From JBFHES01 sp041584015 (GTDB lineage: Bacteria; Bacteroidota; Bacteroidia; Bacteroidales; M50B96), in assembly GCA_041584015.1 (NCBI GenBank), contig JBFHES010000067.1, positions 1 through 17,946 of the forward strand: a stretch of 17,946 bases of DNA, given 5' to 3'. Positions 6,937 through 14,300 of this stretch are shown piece by piece. The translations under genes and the position numbers were made by a program. Numbering within the stretch: position 1 is the first letter of the stretch; the number at the start of each line of letters is the position of its first letter. The notes beneath the pieces are model-generated. The model had not been told where the DNA came from and did not search any database. It saw nothing but the letters and a program-made list of their open reading frames with translations.

Positions 6937-7848
6937 ATGAACGCAACAACTAAAGAATATATAGGCAGAATTAATAAAGTGATGGACTACATTGAAAGGA
7001 ATCTGGATCAGGATTTAAACCTATCAGAAATTTCGCGAATAGCCTGTTACTCGCCATTTCATTTTCACCGTATCTTCTCGGTAATTTCAGGTGAAACCAT
7101 TAATGCTTTTATCACGCGTAAGCGCATTGAAAAAATTGCCTCTCAATTAATTGCTGGAACAGAAACGCCATTGGCGGAGCTGGCCTCCAAATACGGTTTT
7201 AATAGTGCTTCGTCATTTACACGCACCTTCAGCAAATTTTATGGTATGAGCCCGAGTGAGTTTAGAGAAAATGGTTTGGGACCATTTAGCAAGATTAGTA
7301 AAGTTGCTAGCAAGAATGGGAAAGAACTTGTGACATTTGAGCAATACATTTGTAGCAGTAAAACTATAAACGATTGGATTATGAAAAATGCACAAATTGA
7401 AGTTAAGCAAATGCCAGCCATAAAACTGGTATACATGAAACACATGGGAAGTTTTGATAAAATCGGGATGGTCTATGAGAAATTATTCCAATGGGCTGGT
7501 CCTAAAGGGATACTTGGCCCAAACACTAAAACCATTACAGTATATCACGACGACCCAAAAGTAACAGAGATGTCAAAGGTTCGGCAAAGTGCCGGTATAA
7601 CCATAAGTAACGACTTAAAAGTTGATGGAGAAGTTGGATTAATGAATTTACCCGAAGGAAAGTTTGCAGTAGGCAGGTTTGAGATTGGCGTAATGGAATT
7701 CGAAAAGGCATGGGATAGCATGTGTGTTTGGGTTGCCGATAAAGGATACACGGTAAGAGATGGAGACTATTTTGAGCTTTATCATAATGATCATACCCAA
7801 CATCCTGAGCAAAAATTCATCCTGGATATTTGCATTCCTGTGGATTAA
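6937..7848 (+). CDS. AraC family regulator with GyrI-like effector-binding domain
   Basis: The protein has 303 residues. Residues about 8-112 form an AraC/XylS DNA-binding domain with two helix-turn-helix units. The first is LNLSEISRIACYSPFHFHRI (27-46) and the second is TPLAELASKYGFNSASSFTR (77-96), ending in the signature FSKFYGMSPSEFR (98-110). Residues about 153-303 match the GyrI-like/SOUL-fold ligand domain seen in Rob and in multidrug regulators, ending with FILDICIPVD. This order (N-terminal HTH, C-terminal effector domain) is the Rob type, which senses small amphipathic or drug-like ligands and activates stress or efflux genes. No efflux gene is adjacent. Its targets may be the upstream membrane protein, itself or distant genes. 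A terminator follows the stop. Confidence 0.93.
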   Translation: MNATTKEYIGRINKVMDYIERNLDQDLNLSEISRIACYSPFHFHRIFSVISGETINAFITRKRIEKIASQLIAGTETPLAELASKYGFNSASSFTRTFSKFYGMSPSEFRENGLGPFSKISKVASKNGKELVTFEQYICSSKTINDWIMKNAQIEVKQMPAIKLVYMKHMGSFDKIGMVYEKLFQWAGPKGILGPNTKTITVYHDDPKVTEMSKVRQSAGITISNDLKVDGEVGLMNLPEGKFAVGRFEIGVMEFEKAWDSMCVWVADKGYTVRDGDYFELYHNDHTQHPEQKFILDICIPVD

Positions 7849-7877
7849 CTCGTGTGATTGAAAATACATAAAACACG

Positions 7878-7928
7878 AAAGCAACTGCCCTACCTTTAAC
7901 AGACTTAAGGAGAAGTGCAGTTGTTTTT
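7878..7928 (+). terminator. Terminator after the AraC/GyrI-like regulator
   Basis: CAACTGC at 7882-7888 pairs with GCAGTTG at 7917-7923. The stem is lengthened by AAAG with TTTT pairs and followed by a T-rich run (TTGTTTTTGTTT). The 28-nt interior can form a small inner helix. Confidence 0.65.
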
Positions 7929-8052
7929 GTTTAAGGTGATTCTGATAATACTGGAGTCGTTAGAGATCACTTTTATTCTTATTAACTATCTTTAAAGGTC
8001 GTTAACGAAAAGCTAACAAATAAGAAGAATCGGTAACTAAGAACACAGACTC

Positions 8053-8598
8053 ATGAGCCTACACTTTAAACAATTAGTAGTTTGCGCACTAATAATCTTT
8101 GCACTAACTGCTTGTAATAATAACGATGAACCAAGCCCTGATCTTTCTAACTCTATTTTTTACGATGGAAATGAATACTATCTTGAGAGTGGCGTTTTGC
8201 TCCACAAAGGGCTTTCAGAGAAAGAAAGCTACAAAATCGACTTAACGCTTGTTTCGCCCGGCTTAACCATTCATGCCGTCGATGGCGAGTTGGCTGGCAT
8301 GTCAGGCTTTGGACACTCCATGCATTTTAAACTATTCGCAGCAAGCAACGATAAACTTCCCTTGGGCGCTTACCGTTTCGATATCAACCAGACGCAGGAC
8401 ACTAACACCTTTGACTATGGATCTATTTTACTTAACTACACACCTGAAACAGGAATAGGAACAGAGCACAGCTTTAGTTCAGGCAGTATTGAAGTAAGTG
8501 CTAATAATCCGAAATATGAGCTCACCATTAACTGTATCACCAACGAAGGAAAAACACTTACAGCTTATTATTCCGGATTTTTAAGCGACTATTTCTAG
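8053..8598 (+). CDS. Lipoprotein of unknown function, first of a tandem paralogous pair
   Basis: The protein has 181 residues. A type II signal peptide ends in the lipobox LTAC with Cys21 as the lipidated residue. The next residues, NNNDE, are polar and acidic, resembling the export signals that send Bacteroidota lipoproteins to the cell surface; surface location is therefore possible but inferred. The rest (about 30-181) is a Ser-, Thr- and Tyr-rich, predicted beta-sheet domain. Its landmarks are YKIDLT, FDYGSILLNY, and FSSGSIEVS, then YELTINCITNEGKTLTAYY near the end. The same landmarks recur in order in the next gene. No catalytic motif is seen and I do not recognise a named family. The spacing to the second lipoprotein gene is 44 bases, so the two are probably one operon. 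Confidence 0.85.
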   Translation: MSLHFKQLVVCALIIFALTACNNNDEPSPDLSNSIFYDGNEYYLESGVLLHKGLSEKESYKIDLTLVSPGLTIHAVDGELAGMSGFGHSMHFKLFAASNDKLPLGAYRFDINQTQDTNTFDYGSILLNYTPETGIGTEHSFSSGSIEVSANNPKYELTINCITNEGKTLTAYYSGFLSDYF

Positions 8599-8642
8599 TT
8601 CTGGCTAGCTTCATTTTTTAACTTATTTAATATCTTGGCAAG

Positions 8643-9206
8643 ATGAAAAATTCACTTCGACTATTGCAACTTTTGCTACTAACAGCTTTTCTCATGAGTA
8701 GCTGTAACAATGAATCTGATGATGATCCGATAGATAACTCACCAAAGAACTTTCTGAGCTATAATGATGAAAGCTATGATTTGGCGATAGGTGCTTTAGA
8801 AAGCTTTGGAAACTCAGACTCGAGTGATTACAAAATAGATTTGACATTTGGTTCACTGAGCATCTATTTTCATCAGGCCAATGGCGGCATTTTCGATTTA
8901 TACGGCACAGGTTACGCTATTCGTTTTCATGTTTATAATGACGCCCCTGAAACACTGGAATCTGGTGAATATACTTTTGATACCGATGCATTAACTGCTG
9001 GAACTTTTAACTACGGGATCGTATATATCGATTATCCAGGCCCCTATCAGGATGCGGAGGGAATAGCGATTAGCAGCGGAACCTTATCCGTAACGAATAA
9101 AGGCAATGACAAATACGACATAAGCTTTACTTGCTCCACCACCGAAGGCAACACTGTTACGGGTAATTTCAACGATTATTTAAAAACCTATAACTACGAG
9201 TTATAG
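8643..9206 (+). CDS. Lipoprotein of unknown function, second of a tandem paralogous pair
   Basis: The protein has 187 residues. The signal peptide ends in the lipobox MSSC with Cys21 lipidated, followed by an acidic stretch ESDDDP that resembles the surface-export signal of Bacteroidota lipoproteins. The mature part parallels the preceding gene: YKIDLT (residues 61-66), FNYGIVYIDY, ISSGTLSVTN, KYDISFTCSTTEGNTVTGNF, and a C-terminal DYLKTY. Order and spacing of the shared blocks point to tandem duplication followed by strong divergence. The SSGxxxV plus (T/C)xxTxEGxT pattern looks like repeated strands of a beta-sandwich. No enzyme motif is present; a binding, adhesion or envelope role is possible but unproven. 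A short inverted repeat (8632-8644) overlaps the start codon. Confidence 0.85.
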   Translation: MKNSLRLLQLLLLTAFLMSSCNNESDDDPIDNSPKNFLSYNDESYDLAIGALESFGNSDSSDYKIDLTFGSLSIYFHQANGGIFDLYGTGYAIRFHVYNDAPETLESGEYTFDTDALTAGTFNYGIVYIDYPGPYQDAEGIAISSGTLSVTNKGNDKYDISFTCSTTEGNTVTGNFNDYLKTYNYEL

Positions 9207-9257
9207 CCGCATACAAACAACAAGCTGCACACAATTGATTTACCGCGGCATCAAAAT

Positions 9258-9273
9258 ATTAATTCCAATTAAT
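9258..9273. repeat. Perfect inverted repeat overlapping the pentapeptide-gene start codon
   Basis: ATTAATT at 9258-9264 and AATTAAT at 9267-9273 form a perfect 16-bp dyad that takes in the A and T of the ATG at 9272. It is entirely AT apart from CC at the centre. It could be an operator or a weak initiation-region hairpin, but chance is plausible. Confidence 0.35.
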
Positions 9274-9844
9274 GAACGAAGTATATATTGACAACAAAAC
9301 CTTTAAGGGTAAGGACTTCACGGCAACACCCCTGCACAAAGGAGAATATGACAGTTGTATATTCGACAACTGTAATTTTAACGAATCAGACATTTCTGAC
9401 ATCACTTTTATTGAATGTGTTTTCAACAATTGCAACCTGAGCATGCTAAAAGTGGCTAACTCAACATTTAACGAAGTACGGTTTTCCGGTTGCAAAGTAT
9501 TGGGAGTTGCTTTTAACGATTGTAATAAATTCATACTTGAACTGGAATTTACAGATTGCCAATTAAACGTCGCCTCTTTTTATCAGCTGAAACTTAAAAA
9601 CATCAGGTTCGTGAACTGTAACTTGCAAGAAGCCGATTTTGCCGAGGCAGACTTGAGCGGCGCCAAATTTTCGAATTGCGATTTATTAAGCGCGATATTC
9701 GATAATACCAATCTCGAAAAAGCAGACCTGAGTTCGGCATACAATTACCAGCTCGATCCGGAGGCAAACAAAATTAAAAAAGCAAAGTTTTCGCAAAACG
9801 GCATCATTGGTCTGCTTCGCAAATACAACATACGTGTTGAGTAA
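9272..9844 (+). CDS. Pentapeptide-repeat protein, Qnr/McbG-like form
   Basis: The protein has 190 residues with no signal peptide, so it is probably cytoplasmic. From about residue 11 to 155 nearly every fifth residue is Phe or Leu, with Ala, Cys, Asn or Asp between (for example FDNCNF, FNNCNL, FVNCNLQEADF, ADLSGAKF, TNLEKADLSS). This gives a right-handed quadrilateral beta-helix of about 29 repeats. The last 15 residues (GIIGLLRKYNIRVE) form the C-terminal helix that in Qnr and MfpA mediates dimerisation of a DNA-mimic rod. Those relatives protect DNA gyrase; McbG is 187 residues and Qnr about 218, close to this length. The gyrase-protection idea is by analogy only, because many pentapeptide proteins have other or unknown roles. 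The gene begins 65 bases after the lipoprotein pair and ends 82 bases before creD. Confidence 0.88.
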   Translation: MNEVYIDNKTFKGKDFTATPLHKGEYDSCIFDNCNFNESDISDITFIECVFNNCNLSMLKVANSTFNEVRFSGCKVLGVAFNDCNKFILELEFTDCQLNVASFYQLKLKNIRFVNCNLQEADFAEADLSGAKFSNCDLLSAIFDNTNLEKADLSSAYNYQLDPEANKIKKAKFSQNGIIGLLRKYNIRVE

Positions 9845-9926
9845 CGCAATTGAGTAAGCCTGCCACATTCAAGAAACAATGATTAATAAACATTTCCGTT
9901 AAGCATTTGTAACTAATCCGAAATCT

Positions 9927-11246
9927 ATGAAAAACCTAAAAAGTAATGTATTTTTTAAGTTAGCGGTAATTGTGAGTTTGGTGCTTATTCTGCTTATTCC
10001 GGCGGTAATGGTTAAGCAGCTTATTCACGAACGTGAGAGTGTTCGCTTGAGCGCTATTAATGAAGTAAGTTCAAAATGGGGACATGGGCAAACCATAACA
10101 GGCCCGTATATTTCGATCCCTTACGATTACTACGTTAAGCAAACACAAGCTAATAAATCTGAGAAAATTGTAAAGATGCAAAGTGCTTTTTATTTCTTAC
10201 CTGAAGAACTGAAAGTAATTGGCAACGTGGCTCCGGAAAAAAGATATCGCGGGATTTACGAAGTTGTTGTATATGATTCCAAACTGTCAATTGAAGGTCG
10301 ATTTAATCCATTGGACTTTGAACAGTTTGATGTAGATTTTAAAAACATACATTTTGAGAAAGCGGCGCTAAACATTGGTATTACAGATTTAAAAGGCATT
10401 GAGCAACAAATATCACTCGACTGGAACAGCAGTGCTATATTCTTTAATTCAGGAACCACAAGCCGCGACATCGTAGGTAGTGGTATTAATGCATCAGTAC
10501 CAATTAATGATGATGGCCTGCAAGATTATTCCTTCAAAATGAACATCAATTTAAAAGGCAGCCAGCACCTTTACTTCGTGCCTGTTGGTAAAACCACAGA
10601 TATAGAACTCAGCTCTAATTGGGACACACCAAGCTTTACTGGCACCTATTTACCAGATGAGCGTCAAATTAGCACTGAAGGCTTTTCTGCTAAATGGAAC
10701 GTATTGCATCTGAATAGAAATTACCCGCAAAGCTGGCAAGGAAATGCACATCGTGTAGAGAGCAGTTCTTTTGGAACCGACCTCTTGCTTCCGGTAGATA
10801 ACTATACCAAATCCTACAGGGTTGCCCGATACGCCATACTTTTCATCGTACTTACTTTTCTGGTTTTCTTTTTTGTGGAAGTTCTCAACAAGGTATTTAT
10901 ACATCCCATTCAGTATTTACTCGTAGGGTTGGCTCTTGTTGTGTTTTACACCTTACTGCTCTCCTTTAGCGAGCATCTCAAGTTCAATCTATCATACCTG
11001 ATTGCGGCCGGCCTAACACTCCTACTTATATTTGGCTATACCGCTGCTATTCTAAAATCAAAAAAAATTAGTGCCATGATATTGGGAATACTTGCTGTTT
11101 TCTACACTTTTATCTTCACGATTATTCAGTTGGAAGATTATGCTCTATTAATTGGTAGCATTGGTATTTTCATAATTCTGGCCATTGTAATGTTCTTCTC
11201 TCGTAAGATAGATTGGTACAATATCCGTTTAGGAGTTTCTGAATAA
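9927..11246 (+). CDS. creD: CreD-family inner membrane protein
   Basis: The protein has 439 residues, close to the roughly 450 of Escherichia coli CreD. One N-terminal membrane segment at about 10-30 is followed by a soluble periplasmic domain (about 35-290), rich in beta-strands, with GPYISIPYDYY and later SSFGTDLLLPVDNYTKSYR. About five membrane segments then follow between 298 and 430. The segment HPIQYLLVGLALVVFYTLLL then SFSEH is the CreD family signature. CreD is induced by the CreBC system in enterobacteria and influences envelope properties and colicin E2 and beta-lactam sensitivity, but its biochemical activity is unknown. No creB or creC homologue is in the window. The gene is the last of the plus-strand group and is convergent with the alpha-2-macroglobulin gene. 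The family call is sure; the role in this organism is not. Confidence 0.9.
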   Translation: MKNLKSNVFFKLAVIVSLVLILLIPAVMVKQLIHERESVRLSAINEVSSKWGHGQTITGPYISIPYDYYVKQTQANKSEKIVKMQSAFYFLPEELKVIGNVAPEKRYRGIYEVVVYDSKLSIEGRFNPLDFEQFDVDFKNIHFEKAALNIGITDLKGIEQQISLDWNSSAIFFNSGTTSRDIVGSGINASVPINDDGLQDYSFKMNINLKGSQHLYFVPVGKTTDIELSSNWDTPSFTGTYLPDERQISTEGFSAKWNVLHLNRNYPQSWQGNAHRVESSSFGTDLLLPVDNYTKSYRVARYAILFIVLTFLVFFFVEVLNKVFIHPIQYLLVGLALVVFYTLLLSFSEHLKFNLSYLIAAGLTLLLIFGYTAAILKSKKISAMILGILAVFYTFIFTIIQLEDYALLIGSIGIFIILAIVMFFSRKIDWYNIRLGVSE

Positions 11247-11274
11247 AATCATTTTCCTCACATAAATTAATACT

Positions 11275-11306
11275 AAAAAAGGTTCGACACAGGTCGAACC
11301 TTTTTT
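11275..11306. terminator. Bidirectional terminator between creD and the alpha-2-macroglobulin gene
   Basis: GGTTCGAC at 11281-11288 pairs with GTCGAACC at 11293-11300 around an ACAG loop. Six A and six T bases on either side lengthen the stem to 14 bp and supply a T tract for both convergent genes. Confidence 0.92.
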
Positions 11307-11327
11307 ACTTTCTATTGAAATCAAAAG

Positions 11328-14300
11328 CTATTCAATTCGCACCACTCCGGCACCGTGATAGGAATGATACTCGCTGTTATACATGGCATCTGCATTAACT
11401 GGTCCCATTTGATAGATCCCAGGAGATACGGCCCTTACAAAATAATAGTAGTAGCTTTTCTTATTGTATACATTATCAAACATGCTTATCCGATCATCTC
11501 GAATATCTTCGTATTGAGGTGAACGCCTATTCCTTATCCAATCCAGACCAGGCACATCAGAGATTCTTGCATTCTCAATCTCGAAGCCAGCAGGCAGCAG
11601 GTCAGTTATAGCAACATTTTCAATATAACTACGATAGCTTCCTTCTACTGAAATACGCACAACAACTAAATCATTTTGCTTGAAAACTAAATCAGTATTT
11701 AAAGAACCATCTCTATTAAGGAACACCTTGCGGACCTTAATAAAACTGTCTTCTTCCTTATAACTTCCATCGGTTCTAATCCCCTCTCCTTCCCAGAAAT
11801 AATAGATGCTACCTTTACCTTTGGCATCAATACTTATATTCGTGCCAGGTAATTCATCATTATTTATGGTAACAGTTTTGCCATCAAACGAACCAACTTC
11901 CTGACCATCGCATAGGATTTTTGCAGTTACGGTATTTCCTGCAGAAACCCGACTAAGCTTACCCAACGCCAAGAAAGCGAACACACGCTCTTGCGTATTC
12001 ATGTATCTTCGGGTCTTAAGATATTGCGACATATGTTTAGCTAAAAGAGGTATTTGCGGGTTATCAGGATCGACTTCCAACAGCACATTTAGCGAAATAG
12101 CCTCATCGCGCATGAACGAATAGAAGCTACCTCCAAAAGCAGACACCGATTGTTCTCCTTCGAAACTTGGAGGCATTATTTCACGAAACTTGTCCATCTC
12201 TCCGGAAAGAGCGAACGATCCAGCCAATAAATACCTAGAATCAAGACTAAGCTCTCCTGGTCGCGCCTTGTAATAGTTCATCATTGAATATTGTGGTTCG
12301 CCTGCTAAGGCCAGCACATATAATGAATAGGCAATTTCTTTAGAGGCAATGCTTCTGCGCTTGTTGTAATTATAATAGTATTCAATGTAATTACGCTGCT
12401 TCAATTTGTTCTTCATGTACGCATAAAGTTTGTCCAACATTTTTTGCTCAACATTGTAGCCTGCAAGTTTAGCCTCTAACAAGAAATGACTGGCATAAAC
12501 CGAACCCCACCAGGTTTCGTAGCCTGCACCCGGCCAATAGGTCATACCGCCTGTATGCAGCTGCATAGTTTTTAGCTTATCAATTGCCGCATTCACATTT
12601 CGTACAGCTTCACTATTTTCAGTCTTATTATAAAGCACGGAAATTAAGTCATCAAAATACAACTGCGGAAAAACGCGCGAAACGGTTTGTTCAATGCAGC
12701 CATGAGGATAACCAACAAGGTAATCGAGGTCCTTGGCAAACTCTACCATTGGCGAATTACTTACAATTAATTTTTGCTCAAAACTCGACTTCATAAAAAC
12801 ATCACTACTAAAGTCCTCATTCACCGGAGTAATGCTCCCCCCATTAATAAGTCCGGATGTATTTACCTTCTGAAGCGTTGATGCAGGTCTTACGGTTATA
12901 TCGGTTTCATTTACAAAAGTCTCTCCCATGGCATCAACCGAAACAATCACTTTTCCGGCACCTATCTGCGCCATCGCATTAACGCCCATTACAACTCTTG
13001 CCTCGCTATGCGCCGGAATCTCGATATTCTCCTTGTTTATACCATCTATCTCAAGGGCTCCTTCTGTGTACAACTTAACCTTCGCCTTGGTTGGTTCGTC
13101 TGTGGTATTGGTAATAACCACAGGCATTATAACCGTATCCATTGGGCTTAAGAAACGAGGTAATGCAACACTTAACACCAGTGGGTCTGCAATAGTTATT
13201 GACGACTCGGCAGAACTAAAGGTGTGATCCTTGTATGCCAATGCCATAACCCTTAGCTTACCTGAGAACTGAGGTATATCTATAGTATACTCAACTTCTC
13301 CTTTGGAATCAGTTTCTAGAATTCCACTCCAGTAACGAACTAGTTTCACCCTGTTATTGGTAAGAGGATTCACCCTCTTCGCCATATCCATTCCGCCACC
13401 ACCAGGAAGTCCGGACGCAAAATTCACTTCAGGATATAAATACGGATAAATGTCGTAGCTGGTAACTTGTAAAGCTCGCTTGGCAAAAAAGTATTCATAG
13501 GCATCTGGTGTTTTAAAACCAGAGATTTGTAAAATACCTTCGTCAACCACCGCTAATGTTAAGAGTGAATTTGGTGTTGATTTCACTTTGATTGTTTGCT
13601 TGGTGCGCGAACGCGATTTATCGACATGCTCTAAATCAAGTTCAAATTTATCCGTTGGATTCTCAACAAAAATTGGAGCATAACCGTGTGCAACAGTTAA
13701 TGGAATATCGCTTTGCGCATGAGGTTTTATTAGCGTAGCCGATAAATAGATGTTTGGTTTGTAGCTATCTTTAATTGGTATTTCAATGGCAGCAACACGT
13801 TTATCAGTGCTCACATAAAAATGATCAACCAATTCATTATTCTCAAGAGTTACTAAAATTTTGCCTTTGAATGGAGCTTTTAATAAAACCTTGGCCACAT
13901 CGCCAGGTTGATACTTCTCTTTATCAAATTCAAAATCTATTTTGCCTTCGCTATTTACTTTAAATGAATTATTGTCGGTGTACCCCCACGAATAAGCATA
14001 GAAGTGACGCGACACATACATGGATGATCCTGGAATTGATAAGCGCATTTCGTACCTTCCTGAACTTTTCGGAACAAAATCAAAGTGATCTTCATTACCA
14101 GAAAGAGTTACTGCTTTGCTTTCCACAACGGTTTCAATTTTATGAGATCGATAACGGAAATAACTTCCAGACTTGGTTAATACGGTTTTATATTCATGTT
14201 TAATCAAAGTGATTTCCGCCTGTGCATTTGTTAATTTCGCACCAGCTCTATCTACAGCAATCATTGGAAAGGAAATCATCTGATTGGCATCTACCCAATA

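Noticed and set aside
12584..13227. Plus-strand reading frames inside the alpha-2-macroglobulin gene
   Set aside because: They lie opposite conserved domains of the large minus-strand gene and show no coherent protein features.
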